64,000 nt of DNA from Amycolatopsis jejuensis. Lineage in GTDB: Bacteria; Actinomycetota; Actinomycetes; Mycobacteriales; Pseudonocardiaceae. A program made the translations under genes and the position numbers. The DNA lies in assembly GCF_000717335.1 (NCBI RefSeq), contig NZ_JNYZ01000007.1, positions 248,001 through 312,000 on the forward strand, read 5' to 3'. Below the pieces are notes generated by a model that saw only the letters and a list, made by a program, of their open reading frames with translations, made no database searches and was not told where the DNA came from. Below are positions 34,841 through 44,937 of this stretch, piece by piece (within the stretch, counting starts at the first letter, position 1; each line of letters opens with the position of its first letter).

Positions 34841-35994
34841 GGTGTCCTCCCGCAAGCCTCGTAGACCCCGACCGTCGCGGCGGCGATCGCGGCCCAGCCG
34901 AACTCTCCCACTGCCCGGTCCCGTCCGGCCAGACCCAGCCGGGTGGCGCGGGCCCGATCGGCGGCCAGGTCGTTGATCCCGCGCGCGAGCCCGGCTTCGA
35001 ACGCGCCGGGCTCGGTTTCGTCGTAGTGCACCAGCACCCCCGTTTCGCCGTCGGCCACCACCTCCGGGATGCCGCCGACGTCGCTGGCCACCACCGCGGT
35101 CCCGCACGCCATCGCCTCGAGGTTCACGATCCCGAGCGGTTCGTAGACCGACGGGCACACGAACACCAGCGCATGCGTCAGCAGCTGCACGACCTCCGGC
35201 CGCGGCAGCATCTCTGGGATCCAGTGGACGCCGGACCGCTTCTCCTGCAGCTGCGCGACCAGCCCGCGGAACTCCGCGTCCAGCTCCGGTGTGTCGGCGC
35301 CGCCGGCACAGAGCACGAGCTGCACGTCCTCGTCGAGCGCGGCCCCGGCCCGCACGAGATGCGGCACGCCTTTCTGCCGCGTGATCCGCCCGACGAACAG
35401 CGCATACGGCCGGTCCGGGTCGATGCCGTGCTTCGCGAGGACGTCCGTGCCCGGGTCGGGACGGTAGAGCTCGGTGTCGATGCCGTTGCGCACCACGTGC
35501 ACGCGCGCCGGGTCGACCTCCGGGTACGCGGCGAGGACGTCGCGGCGCATTCCGGAGCTGACCGCGATGATCGCGTCGGCGGCCAGGTACGCGTCACGCT
35601 CGATCCAGGACGAGACACGGTAGCCGCCGCCGAGCTGTTCGGCCTTCCACGGCCGCAGCGGTTCGAGCGAATGCGCGGTGATCACGTGCGGGATGCCGTG
35701 CGCGAGTTTCGCGAGGTGCCCGCCGAGGTTGGCGTACCACGTGTGGCTGTGCGCGAGGTCGTGCCCGGCGAGGGCGTCGGCCATCGAGACCGCGATGTCC
35801 ATGGTGGCGAACGCAGGCTGGGCGTACCCGTGTGCGTCGCGGTGCCCGTGCGCGCCGTCCGGACGGTCGGGGCCCCAGCAGTGCACGTCGAGGTCGACCA
35901 GCGACCGCAGCTCCCGCGCGAGGAATTCGACGTGCACCCCCGCTCCCCCGTAGACGTCCGGCGGGTACTCCCGGGTGAGCAGGCCGACCTTCAT
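34837..35994 (-). CDS. glgM: GlgM-type alpha-maltose-1-phosphate synthase
   Basis: 385 aa, GT-B fold of family GT4 rather than the 470-480-aa GT5 Glg[21 protein letters not shown] at the N-terminus, [17 protein letters not shown], and [30 protein letters not shown] with the EX7E catalytic pair. Actinobacterial members (Rv1212c type) join ADP-glucose and glucose-1-phosphate to maltose-1-phosphate, the donor for GlgE. First gene of the glgM-glgC operon; older databases call it glgA. Confidence 0.9.
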   Translation of the reverse strand: MKVGLLTREYPPDVYGGAGVHVEFLARELRSLVDLDVHCWGPDRPDGAHGHRDAHGYAQPAFATMDIAVSMADALAGHDLAHSHTWYANLGGHLAKLAHGIPHVITAHSLEPLRPWKAEQLGGGYRVSSWIERDAYLAADAIIAVSSGMRRDVLAAYPEVDPARVHVVRNGIDTELYRPDPGTDVLAKHGIDPDRPYALFVGRITRQKGVPHLVRAGAALDEDVQLVLCAGGADTPELDAEFRGLVAQLQEKRSGVHWIPEMLPRPEVVQLLTHALVFVCPSVYEPLGIVNLEAMACGTAVVASDVGGIPEVVADGETGVLVHYDETEPGAFEAGLARGINDLAADRARATRLGLAGRDRAVGEFGWAAIAAATVGVYEACGRTP

Positions 35995-36043
35995 GCCTCG
36001 ACCCTAGACGTCCCGGCCGTCCGGACGCAGTACGGAAAGCGGG

Positions 36044-36793
36044 CTAAAACCGATCGCCGACCACGACTGTCGCACCCAGGTCGTCGTCGTGCTCGATCGA
36101 CGCGGCCAGACCGGCCCGGCGGACCTCGGCTGCGGCGGCCGGAGCCTGCCGTCCACCCGCCTCGAACAGGACGTGTCCCCCGGGCGCGAGCCAGGCCGGT
36201 GCCTCGGCGACGACGCGGCGCAGCACGTCCAGACCATCGGACCCGCCGTCGAGTGCCACGCGGGGTTCGTGGTCGCGTGCCTCGGGCGGCATGAGGGCGA
36301 CTTCGCCGGTGGGCACATACGGGACATTCGCGATCAGCACGTCGACGTGGCCGCGCAGCCGCGGCGGGAGCGGAGCGTAGAGATCGCCTTCGTACACCGC
36401 ACCGGGCACGTTCTGCCGTGCGCAGCGCACCGCAGCGGGCTCGATATCGGTTGCGTGCAGCTCGATCCCGGGTACCTCCGCGGCGACGGTGGCACCGAGC
36501 GCGCCCGAGCCGCAACACAGGTCGAGCACCACGGATTCACCGTGGGCGAACCCGGCGGCGAGCCGCACGAGCAGCTCGGTGCGATGCCGCGGAACGAACA
36601 CCCCGGGCGCGACGACGTACCGCCGCCCGGCGAACTCCGCCCAGCCGAGCACGTACTCCAGCGGCTCCCCCGCGACCCGCCGCGCGACCATGGCGCGGAG
36701 CTCGTCCCCGGACGCTGCGGCGGTGAGCAGCCGCGCCTCGTCCTCGGCGAACACGCATCCGGCCGCGCGCAACTCCTCGACGACATCGCCCAC
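36044..36793 (-). CDS. PrmC/HemK-like methyltransferase with NVPY motif
   Basis: 249 aa. SAM-binding LDLCCGSGALGATVA, acidic ATDIEP, and in the place of the NPPY active-site motif the sequence IANVPYVP. In HemK/PrmC the first Pro of NPPY helps hold the glutamine side chain; its change to Val suggests a relaxed or different amide substrate. The N-terminal helical domain is short. It is probably a paralogue of the release-factor methyltransferase, which should lie elsewhere near prfA. Confidence 0.85.
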   Translation of the reverse strand: MGDVVEELRAAGCVFAEDEARLLTAAASGDELRAMVARRVAGEPLEYVLGWAEFAGRRYVVAPGVFVPRHRTELLVRLAAGFAHGESVVLDLCCGSGALGATVAAEVPGIELHATDIEPAAVRCARQNVPGAVYEGDLYAPLPPRLRGHVDVLIANVPYVPTGEVALMPPEARDHEPRVALDGGSDGLDVLRRVVAEAPAWLAPGGHVLFEAGGRQAPAAAAEVRRAGLAASIEHDDDLGATVVVGDRF

Positions 36794-36812
36794 CCAGGCA
36801 CCTTAGCCCTGG

Positions 36813-37931
36813 TCAGAGCAGTTCGGTTTTCGTGGGCCGGCCGAGCAGCAGGCGGCCGGTCAGCCCGTACATCGCGGTGCCGACCTGGTGGTGCGCAGTC
36901 ACGGTGTGCGCGTCGCGGAACCGGCGCTGCAGCGGTGAATCGTCGAAGATCGCGGTGCCACCGCCGAGGTCGTACATCGATCGCGCGACATTCGCCGATA
37001 CCTGCGCCGCATACGTACTCGCCAGCCGCAGATCGACCTTGACCCGCTGGGGAATCTCGGCCGATTCCTGCGCCGCCTGCCACGCGTCGTCGATCGCCCG
37101 GTAGTAGAACTCCCGCGCCGCCCGCAGCGACGCCTCGGCTTCGGCAACCGCGGAATGCGTCGCCGAGCGCTCCGCGAGCAACCGGCTCGACCCCGACGGC
37201 TGCTTGGTACCGGCCAGCTCGATCAGTTCGGTGATCGCCCCGCGCGCATTGCCGAGCGCTGCCGCCGCGATCGACGCCGCGAAGAACCCGAAGACCGGGA
37301 ACCGATGTAGTGGCCCGGCATCCGCGGGCGGACCGTCCAGCAGGGAGAACACCCGGCGCTGCGGGACGAAGACGTCGTCCGCCGTGGTGTCGTGGCTGCC
37401 GGTCCCGCAAAGGCCCGACGTCCGCCAGTTGCCCAGGATCTCCAGTTCGGCCGTCCGCACCGCGACGACCACCGGTTTGCCGCCGAGAAACCCGCCGAGG
37501 AAGATCCAGTCGGCGTTCGAAACCCCGCTGCAGAACGGCCAGCGGCCGGTGACCGTGACCCCGCCGCCGGCCTCGGTCATCGTGCCGCGCTGCGCCCAGA
37601 CCCCCACGGCGACGGCGTCCGGATCGCCGTACACCTCCGCCCCGCCCTCGGGCGATACGTAGGCACTGTTCAAGCTGCTGGTCGCCGCGATCGACACGCA
37701 CCATCCGGCGGACGCGTCCGCCTCGGCGACCCGCTCGGCCGCCCGCAATGCGGCCGCGGGCGGAGGTTCCGTGCCGCCGAGCCGCCGCGGCAACCCGGTC
37801 CGCAGCAGCCCGGACGCCCGCGCCGCCGCCTCGACCGCAGGTGCCAGCGCCCGCAGGCGTTCCGTCTCCGCCGCGTGCGCACCCGCAACGGCCGCCAGCG
37901 TCTCCGCTGCTTCGAGAAGCTCGTCCACCAT
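36813..37931 (-). CDS. Acyl-CoA-dehydrogenase-fold flavoprotein (monooxygenase type)
   Basis: 372 aa. The fold is that of acyl-CoA dehydrogenase (DASAGWCVSIAATSSL, VTGRWPFCSGVSNADWIFLGG, RFRDAHTVTAHHQ), but the catalytic Glu region of true dehydrogenases is missing and the C-terminal part fits the 'acyl-CoA dehydrogenase type 2' domain of two-component monooxygenases such as HsaA, DszC or the HpaB-like enzymes. It would use reduced FMN and O2. Neighbour of the PrmC-like gene, 19 bp upstream on the same strand. Substrate unknown. Confidence 0.8.
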   Translation of the reverse strand: MVDELLEAAETLAAVAGAHAAETERLRALAPAVEAAARASGLLRTGLPRRLGGTEPPPAAALRAAERVAEADASAGWCVSIAATSSLNSAYVSPEGGAEVYGDPDAVAVGVWAQRGTMTEAGGGVTVTGRWPFCSGVSNADWIFLGGFLGGKPVVVAVRTAELEILGNWRTSGLCGTGSHDTTADDVFVPQRRVFSLLDGPPADAGPLHRFPVFGFFAASIAAAALGNARGAITELIELAGTKQPSGSSRLLAERSATHSAVAEAEASLRAAREFYYRAIDDAWQAAQESAEIPQRVKVDLRLASTYAAQVSANVARSMYDLGGGTAIFDDSPLQRRFRDAHTVTAHHQVGTAMYGLTGRLLLGRPTKTELL

Positions 37932-38037
37932 GACTCCGTCCGGCCGGGATGACTGCCACGGCGACGATCACCAAGCGGGCGTCCGGGGTCAACCTCCGCG
38001 CCGGGGCCGATGCCCGTCCGCCCCCGGATCGGGCCGC

Positions 38038-38523
38038 TCAGGGCACGACCACCACCGGCCAGGTCGCGGCCCGCACGAGGCGGTTGCCGACCGACCCGAC
38101 GAGCCGGTGCCCGCCCTGCTCGGACGCGCCGACCACGACCAGGTCCGCGTTCTCGTCGAGCGCGGCCTGGCGCAGCTCGGGAAACGTTTCGCCACGGCGT
38201 ACCGCGAAAGTGACCGGCACCTGCAGGTCGGCTGCGCGGTCCCGCAGTTCGGCCCGCAGCTGTTCGATTTCTTCCTCGAAAGTCTGCTGCTGCACGTCGA
38301 CCACCGCAGCCGCGGCGAGGCCGGTCCACACCGTCGGCGCGGCCACGTACACCACCACCAGCCGGGCACGCTGCCGCCGGGCGAGACCTCCGGCGTACGC
38401 CGTCGCGCGCAAACCGGTCGGCGAAGTGTCCGCGCCGACCAGGATCACGCGCGGTCCGTCGGTGCCCCGTTCGTACGGACCCGGGTCCCAGCGCGGCCCG
38501 TACTCCTCGACCAGTTGCTCCAC
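38038..38523 (-). CDS. Universal stress protein (UspA family)
   Basis: 161 aa from GTG at 38523, six bases after CATAAT with no ribosome site, so possibly leaderless. The fold's ATP-binding motif G-2x-G-9x-G-S is met by GASEQGGHRLVGSVGNRL near the C-terminus, with GADTSPTGLRAT at the first strand. Single-domain form. In actinomycetes such proteins respond to hypoxia and stress. It is divergent from the acyl-CoA synthetase gene. Confidence 0.85.
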   Translation of the reverse strand: MEQLVEEYGPRWDPGPYERGTDGPRVILVGADTSPTGLRATAYAGGLARRQRARLVVVYVAAPTVWTGLAAAAVVDVQQQTFEEEIEQLRAELRDRAADLQVPVTFAVRRGETFPELRQAALDENADLVVVGASEQGGHRLVGSVGNRLVRAATWPVVVVP

Positions 38524-38718
38524 CCGCCCATTATGTCCGCGCTGCCGGACCTCGCCCGTCCGCCTCCGCACCGGGCCGGGAGAAAATTCCCACCATGTTG
38601 GATTTTGCGCCGTTCGGAGTATCCCGGACCCTCGGCAACTGGTAGCGTGCCCGCCACCTGACACGCGTCCGGAAAGGACCGGGGAGCCCACACGCGTGCT
38701 GCGGCGAGGCGGATCGCG

Positions 38719-40791
38719 ATGCGAGACGATGTGGTCGAGGCGAGTGCGGTCATCGGGCATCGGCCCGAGCAGGTGTGGCAGATCGTCGGCACGCCGGAGC
38801 TGTACTCCCGGTTCGTGCCCGCCGTCAGCTGGTGCGAGATCACGCGGGCGGCCGAGCGCGGCCGCGGCCCGCACTGCCTGGTCCGGCTCGCGCCTGACCG
38901 GGAAACGCTGGCCGAGGGCATCGTCCACACCGCGGTGTGGCGCCCTGGCGAGCACGTGGTCTGGTGCGGGCTGCCGGACGAGCGCACCTGGGTGTCGGTC
39001 GAGCTGCGCCCGGAAGGCCGCGGCAGCACGGAAATCGTGCTGCGGATGATGCTTCCGTCGCTGCCGCCCGGGCATTCCGCACTGCTCTCGCGCAGCACGG
39101 TGCGCGGCCTGCTCCGGCAGCTCGCCAAGCGGATCGACCAGCAACTGTCGGCGCTCCCGGGTGACCCGCCGGAACACGAGCGCGCAACCGCCCTGCGCAC
39201 GGCCAACACGCTGGTCCGCGCGGGGGTGCTCGCCGCCGGACGGCCGGACAAAGTGGTGCGGCAGCTCAGTTCTTTCGCTCAATGGGGTGCGACGCTGGCC
39301 GGCGGCTACCTCGCCGCGGCCGCACGCGGAGCCGACGACGTCGCCGTGCACGACGAGCGCAACAGCCGCACCTTCGGCGAGATCGACGAGCGCAGCAACC
39401 AACTGGCGAACGCGCTGGCTGCGCTCGGCGTACGGCCCGGCGCGCGGGTCGCGCTGATGTGCCGTAACCACGCGGCGATGGTCGAAGCGTTCGTGGGCTG
39501 CAGCAAGCTCGGCGCCGACGTCGTCCTGCTCAACACCGGCCTCTCCCCCGCCGCCGTCGAGGAGGTGCTCACCGAGCACGCGCCTGCCGCGGTACTGGCC
39601 GACGACGAGTTCGCCCCGATCATCGCTTCCGTGCCAGGGGATTTCCCGCGCGTGAGCATGTGGGACGACGCCGAGCAGGGGTACCGGACGATCGACGAGC
39701 TGATCCACGACGCGCCGGGCACGCGGCCGAAACCGGCCGAGCGCGAGGGCCGGATCGTCGTGCTCACCTCCGGCACCACCGGCGCCCCGAAAGGCGCGCG
39801 CCGTCCGACCCCGAAGGGCGTGAGCACGTCCGCGACCATCCTGTCCCGGATTCCGTTGCGGGCACGGGACAAAATCGCCGTGGCCGCACCGCTGTTCCAC
39901 AGCTGGGGCCTGGCCGCGATGCAGCTCGGCATGGCGTTGCGGGCGGAACTGTCGCTGATCCGCCGTTTCGACGCCGAGCAGACGCTGCGGATGATCGCCG
40001 AGCACCGCTGTGACGCGTTGTTCGCGGTACCCATCATGCTGCAGCGGATCCTCGACCTGCCCGAGCGCGTGCGCAGCAGGTACGACCTGTCGTCGCTGCG
40101 GATCGTGGCCAGCAGCGGGTCGGCGATGCCGGGTGCGTTCGTGACGTCGTTCATGGACGTGTTCGGCGACGTCCTCTACAACTTCTACGGCTCCACCGAG
40201 GTTTCCTGGGCGAGCATCGCCGACCCGGTGGACCTGCGGGCGGCGCCGACCACCGCGGGCCGCTGCCCGCCCGGCACCCGGATCGCGATCCTCGACGACG
40301 ACCGCCGCCCGGTCCCGCCCGGCGACGAGGGCCAGATCTTCGTGGGCAACGACATGCTGTTCGACGGCTACACCAACGGGTCCAGCGTGCCGCGTGCACA
40401 CGACCTGATGGCGACCGGCGACGTCGGGTACCAGGACGCGTCGGGACGGCTGTTCGTCACCGGGCGGGCGGACGAGATGATCGTGTCCGGCGGCGAAAAC
40501 GTGTTCCCGCGTCCGGTGGAGGAGGCGCTGGCCGCACTGCCCGGGGTTTCGGACGCCGCGGTGGTCGGCGTCCCGGACGACGAGTTCGGCCAGCGGCTCG
40601 CGGCGTACGTCGTGCTCCGCCGCGGAGCCCGCATGCACGCCGACGACGTGCGGCACTACATCCACCAGCGCCTCGCGCGCTTCGCCGTGCCACGCGACGT
40701 GTACTTCGTCCCGGAACTCCCCCGCAATGCCACCGGAAAGATCGTGAAACGCCTGCTGAACGACGATTTGTGGCCGCTGCCGCAGTCCTGA
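38719..40791 (+). CDS. SRPBCC-acyl-CoA synthetase fusion
   Basis: 690 aa. Residues 1-150 are an SRPBCC/polyketide-cyclase-like lipid-binding domain (VVEASAVIGHRPEQVWQIVGTPELYSRFVPAV). Residues about 190-690 are a full ANL ligase: LTSGTTGAPKGARRP (P-loop), FYGSTEVSW, MATGDVGYQDASGRLFVTGR, DEMIVSGGENVFP and RNATGKIVKR with the catalytic Lys. It activates a fatty or aryl acid with ATP and CoA; the fused domain may hold or deliver the substrate. The spacing is normal for both modules, so the fusion looks genuine. Two domains in one chain are unusual for FadD proteins. Confidence 0.85.
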   Translation: MRDDVVEASAVIGHRPEQVWQIVGTPELYSRFVPAVSWCEITRAAERGRGPHCLVRLAPDRETLAEGIVHTAVWRPGEHVVWCGLPDERTWVSVELRPEGRGSTEIVLRMMLPSLPPGHSALLSRSTVRGLLRQLAKRIDQQLSALPGDPPEHERATALRTANTLVRAGVLAAGRPDKVVRQLSSFAQWGATLAGGYLAAAARGADDVAVHDERNSRTFGEIDERSNQLANALAALGVRPGARVALMCRNHAAMVEAFVGCSKLGADVVLLNTGLSPAAVEEVLTEHAPAAVLADDEFAPIIASVPGDFPRVSMWDDAEQGYRTIDELIHDAPGTRPKPAEREGRIVVLTSGTTGAPKGARRPTPKGVSTSATILSRIPLRARDKIAVAAPLFHSWGLAAMQLGMALRAELSLIRRFDAEQTLRMIAEHRCDALFAVPIMLQRILDLPERVRSRYDLSSLRIVASSGSAMPGAFVTSFMDVFGDVLYNFYGSTEVSWASIADPVDLRAAPTTAGRCPPGTRIAILDDDRRPVPPGDEGQIFVGNDMLFDGYTNGSSVPRAHDLMATGDVGYQDASGRLFVTGRADEMIVSGGENVFPRPVEEALAALPGVSDAAVVGVPDDEFGQRLAAYVVLRRGARMHADDVRHYIHQRLARFAVPRDVYFVPELPRNATGKIVKRLLNDDLWPLPQS

Positions 40792-40803
40792 TCCAGTCCT
40801 GAG

Positions 40804-43800
40804 CTACAGCCTCGCCAGCTGCCCCTGCGGCCCCGGGCTGACCGCCGCGGCGGTAACGCTGAACCGGCCGGGGCCGAAGGTCTCCTCGCCGGTCGGACCG
40901 GACGAGATCTGCCGGATGCTCGCGCTGAGGTCGGCCTCGACGCCGCCGGGGAGCTTCAGCCGGATCAGGAACGGCAGCACCAGCCCGAGGACCACGAGCC
41001 CGACGAGGACCGGCGTGAGCGTCGTCAGCATCACGCCGCTTACCTTGTCGGACAAGAAGAACGCGGTCCACAACGCCGCCAGCGCGGCGATCCCCACGAC
41101 CACCACCACGACACTGCCCGCGGTGCTGCTGCGGGTGATCCGCAGGCTCTCCTCCATGATCTGCAGGCTGCGCTGCGCTTCGACGTTGCCCGGGTCGATC
41201 TTCACGCACCGGCGCAGGTCGCGGATCGCCTTACGACGTTGCGCAGGCTTCGCGGGGAAGTCACCGGCGGACTCGGCCAGCTTGTACCGCGCGACTGCTG
41301 CCACGAAGTACGGCTCGGCTTCGTTCGAGGCAAGGGAAATCGCCTCCTGCGCGTGCGCGAGCGCGTCCGCGTGGAACTGCCTGCCCTGCGTGGCGTCGCC
41401 GCGCTCGATCAGCAATTTGGCCACTGCCACCAGCAATTGCCAGCGCGGCAGGTCACAGTCGTTGCGGCGCAACGCTTGCTGTAACACGTCTTCGCCCTCG
41501 ACGAAATCCCCCGCCGACCGCGTGAGCGCCACCGCGAGCCCGAGGCTGGCGCTCCCGTTGGCCGGGTCGATCTGCCGGGCCTGCCGGAAATGCCGGACGG
41601 CACCGGCCCCGGGTTCGCTCGCCGGATCGTCGATCGCGCGCTGCAGATGGAGATACCCGAGCTCGACGTGCGCCTGCGCGTCGTACCAGTCGCGGGCCAG
41701 CGCCGCGGTGAGGTGCTCCTCCGCTTCCTCGAACCGGCCGAGCTGGGAGTACAGCGCGCCGAGGTCGACGTAGCTCGCGTGATGCCGGTCCAGTTCGACC
41801 GCGCGGCGGAAATGCTGTTCCGCTTGGGCGAACTGCCTGCGCTGGTAGCCGAGGACGCCGAGGCAGGTGTGCGCCGCATGGTGCCGGGGTTGCTGTTCCA
41901 GCACGGAAAAACACAGCTGCTCGGCCTCGTCCCGGCCCCGCGGCGTCGCCTGCCGGACGAGGCACCAGGCCAGGCCGAACCGGTGGTCGACGCTGTCCGG
42001 TTCCTTCTCGCACGCCGTGCGGAACCGCTCCTCGGCCGCCGGGTAATCGCCTGCGGCGAACCGGACCCAGCCCGCCTGCGCGGCGGTTTCGGCTTCCTCT
42101 CCGGGATTCCGGTTGCCGTCTTCGAGGCGGACGAGCTCCTGATCGGCTTCGTCGAGCCGTCGGCTGTCGTGGTGGATCCAGACGAGTTCCCGGCGCAGCG
42201 CCCGGTTCCACGGCATCCGGCCGAGCGCTGCGACGACCCCGCGCTCGGCCTCGTCGAACCGCCGCAGCGACCGCAGCGCCGCCGATCGCCCGTTGATCGC
42301 GCTGACGTCCGCCGGATCGATCCGGAGCGCTTTCTCGAACCAGGTCAGGCTTTCCTCGTACTGCAGCTGCTCGTCGTGGAGCAGGCCGAGTTCGACGAGC
42401 AGGTCCGGCTCGTCCGGCCGCCGCCGGATCGCCTCTTTCGCCGCGGCCTCGGCCTCGTCGTACCGGTCGAGCTCGCCCAGCGCGGTCACCTGGCCCACCA
42501 GCGCGGATTCGTGCAGCGGGTCGGCTTCGAGGACTTGGCGGAGGGTCGCCAGCGCGTCCTCGAAACGGTCCTCGTCGCCTTCGAGCCAAGCCCGCTCCAC
42601 CAGCAGGTCCGGGGCGTCCGGGTGCAGCGCGAGCGCTTCCTTCAGTGCGGCGCGGGCCTCATCGAACCGGCGCAGCCGCCGCAGCATGGTGACCCGCCAT
42701 TCCAGCGCACCGGCATGCCGCGGCTCCACCTCCAGCACGCGCTCGTACCACTGCAGCCCGGCCTCCGGCCCGACCCAGACGCTGTGCAGCGACGCCATGT
42801 TCATGAACGCGAGCACGTTGTCCGGCTGCCGGTCGAGGATCGCCTGGTTGGCGGCCTTGGCCTCGTCGAACCGGCGCAGCCGGAAGAACGTGACCGACTG
42901 GGAGCGCAACGCCCATTCGTACGCCGGATCGAGCGCGAGCGCCCGGGCGAAGCTGTCCAGCGCGTCGTCGAGGCGCTGCCGGTCGAAGCGCAGCCAGCCC
43001 TGCTGCACGAGAAGGCCCGGGTCGTCCGGACGCCGTCCGATGGCTTCGGCTGCCGCCGCTTCCGCCTCGTCGAACCGTCGCAGCCGACGCAGGATCGCGA
43101 CCCGCTCCCCCAGCGCGCTGGCGTATCCCGGGTCGACGTCCAGCGCCCGCGCGCACCAGCGAAGAGCCGACTCGAGCCGGTTGCGGTCGCCTTCCAGCCA
43201 GGACCAGTGCACCAGCAGGTCGACGTCGTCGGGGCAGTGCCGGAGTCCTTCTTCGAAGACCTCCTCGGCCTCGGCGAACCGGCGCAGGGAGGCCAGCATC
43301 GCCACGCGCGACCGCCACGCCCAGGCGTGCTCCGGGTCGACGTCCGCGGCCTTCCGGAACGTCTCCAGTGCCTGCTCGTACTCGTATCGTGCGTCGTGGA
43401 TCCAGCCCAGCTGCACCAGCAGATCCGGGTCTTCGGGATCGCTTTGGGCCACTGCTTCGGCGTCGGCGTAGCGGCGCAGCAGGCGCAGGGCCAACGCCTT
43501 CGACCGCAGCGCGATCCGGTGCTCCGGGTCGAGGTCCAGCGCCCGGTCGTACCAGGTCAGCGCCGCTTCATAGCGGTCCTGATCCGCCTCGATCCAGCCC
43601 ATGACGACCCAGCAGCTCGCGTTGTCCGGGCTCCGCTCCGCGACCTCCCGCGCCGCCTTCTCGGCCGTCTCGAACCGCCGCAGCACGCGAAGCACGAACA
43701 GGCGGCCCAGCTGCGCGTCGGTGTCTTCGGGATCAACGCCCAGCGCGCGCTCGTACCAGCTCAGCGCCTCCTCGAACCGGGACCGGTCCTCAGCCACCTT

Positions 43801-44937
43801 TGCGGCCTGCACCAGGAAGGCCGCGTCGTCCGGGAAACGCTCCACGGCTTCCTGCACGGCCCTCGCCGCCTCGTCGAACCGCTTCAGCTCGTGGAGCACC
43901 CGCACGCGGGCCCGGGCGGCGAACTCGTTCCACGGTTCGAGCGCCTGCACTCGCCCGAACCAGTCTGCGGCTTCCTCGAACTGCTCCCGGCACTCGGCGA
44001 GCCAACCTCCTTGCAGCAGGAGATCGGCATCGTCCGGACGGAGTTCGAGCGCCGCCTGCAAGGCCGTCTCGGCCTCGTCGTAACGCTCCAGCTGCCGCAG
44101 TGCGCTCAGCCGCCATTCGAGCGCCCGGCCGTACTGGGGCTCGATCGCCAGCGCCTGCTCGTACCAGGCGAGGGACTCCTCCTCGCGATCCCGGTCGTCC
44201 TCCACCCAGCCCAGCGCCACCAGCAGCCGCGGTTCCCGTGGCCGCAGCGCGATCGCGGCCCGGCCGGCGGCTTCGGCCTCGTCGAACTGTTCGAGCCGGC
44301 GCAGCGCCCCCACCTTGAGCCGCAACGCCCATTCGCTGCGCGGATCGACCTCCAGCGCCCGCTCGAACCAGCCGAGAGACTCCGCGCAGCAGTCCCGTTC
44401 GTCCTCGATCCAGCCCATCGTGACCAGCGGATCGGGGCTGCCGGGATACCGGTCGATCAGCTCCTGTGCCGCTGCCACCGCCTCGTCGAACCGCCGCAGC
44501 GACGCCAGCGTCATCACCCGCCAGCGGCCCGCCCGGACATGCCCCGGATCGGCCGCCAGCGCCTGCTCGAAGAACGGCAGCGCGCCGGCCCAGTCCTGCT
44601 GGTCGCAGTACACCCGCGCGCGAGCATGGAGGATTTCGGCCTCCGGGCGGTCCGCTGCCACCTCCTCCGCCGCGGCGAACCGCCGCAACCGGCTCAGCGC
44701 GGCGACCTGCCACGCCACCGCTTCCGGCGGCGCATCGGGACACCGCACGGCCCGCTCGAAGGACTCGAGGGCCTCCTCGCGGTGGTACAAGTGGAGCTGA
44801 GCCTTCCCGAGCGCGATCCAGCGCTCCGGATCGTCCGGGCAGTCCTGCACCGCCTTGCGGCCCAGGTCCTCCGCCTCGCTCATCCTCCAGTCGTCGCACA
44901 GCCGGTCGATGGCCTCGGCAGCGGCCGGTTCCGTCAC
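40804..44937 (-). CDS. Giant TPR protein with C-terminal membrane anchor
   Basis: 1377 aa, mostly tandem tetratricopeptide repeats. Pairs of about 34 aa recur through residues 10-1250 with the pattern LRRFDEAEAAAREAI...PDDPDLLVQLGWIEDDRDRYEEALAWYERALEVDP (approximate consensus, shown joined). Trp-Ile/Leu and Asp-Arg at fixed sites mark a two-repeat unit of 68 aa, about 16 copies. Two membrane segments follow (about 1275-1295 and 1303-1326) with a short tail. No N-terminal signal, so the superhelix lies in the cytoplasm and the end is in the membrane. Repeats similar enough for recombination. A scaffold is likely. GTG at 44937 overlaps the stop of a 21-aa leader frame. Confidence 0.85.
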   Translation of the reverse strand: MTEPAAAEAIDRLCDDWRMSEAEDLGRKAVQDCPDDPERWIALGKAQLHLYHREEALESFERAVRCPDAPPEAVAWQVAALSRLRRFAAAEEVAADRPEAEILHARARVYCDQQDWAGALPFFEQALAADPGHVRAGRWRVMTLASLRRFDEAVAAAQELIDRYPGSPDPLVTMGWIEDERDCCAESLGWFERALEVDPRSEWALRLKVGALRRLEQFDEAEAAGRAAIALRPREPRLLVALGWVEDDRDREEESLAWYEQALAIEPQYGRALEWRLSALRQLERYDEAETALQAALELRPDDADLLLQGGWLAECREQFEEAADWFGRVQALEPWNEFAARARVRVLHELKRFDEAARAVQEAVERFPDDAAFLVQAAKVAEDRSRFEEALSWYERALGVDPEDTDAQLGRLFVLRVLRRFETAEKAAREVAERSPDNASCWVVMGWIEADQDRYEAALTWYDRALDLDPEHRIALRSKALALRLLRRYADAEAVAQSDPEDPDLLVQLGWIHDARYEYEQALETFRKAADVDPEHAWAWRSRVAMLASLRRFAEAEEVFEEGLRHCPDDVDLLVHWSWLEGDRNRLESALRWCARALDVDPGYASALGERVAILRRLRRFDEAEAAAAEAIGRRPDDPGLLVQQGWLRFDRQRLDDALDSFARALALDPAYEWALRSQSVTFFRLRRFDEAKAANQAILDRQPDNVLAFMNMASLHSVWVGPEAGLQWYERVLEVEPRHAGALEWRVTMLRRLRRFDEARAALKEALALHPDAPDLLVERAWLEGDEDRFEDALATLRQVLEADPLHESALVGQVTALGELDRYDEAEAAAKEAIRRRPDEPDLLVELGLLHDEQLQYEESLTWFEKALRIDPADVSAINGRSAALRSLRRFDEAERGVVAALGRMPWNRALRRELVWIHHDSRRLDEADQELVRLEDGNRNPGEEAETAAQAGWVRFAAGDYPAAEERFRTACEKEPDSVDHRFGLAWCLVRQATPRGRDEAEQLCFSVLEQQPRHHAAHTCLGVLGYQRRQFAQAEQHFRRAVELDRHHASYVDLGALYSQLGRFEEAEEHLTAALARDWYDAQAHVELGYLHLQRAIDDPASEPGAGAVRHFRQARQIDPANGSASLGLAVALTRSAGDFVEGEDVLQQALRRNDCDLPRWQLLVAVAKLLIERGDATQGRQFHADALAHAQEAISLASNEAEPYFVAAVARYKLAESAGDFPAKPAQRRKAIRDLRRCVKIDPGNVEAQRSLQIMEESLRITRSSTAGSVVVVVVGIAALAALWTAFFLSDKVSGVMLTTLTPVLVGLVVLGLVLPFLIRLKLPGGVEADLSASIRQISSGPTGEETFGPGRFSVTAAAVSPGPQGQLARL

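Noticed and set aside
38038..40665. A 875-codon minus frame including the UspA gene
   Set aside because: Only the last 161 codons show UspA motifs; the rest is the shadow of the acyl-CoA synthetase gene on the other strand.
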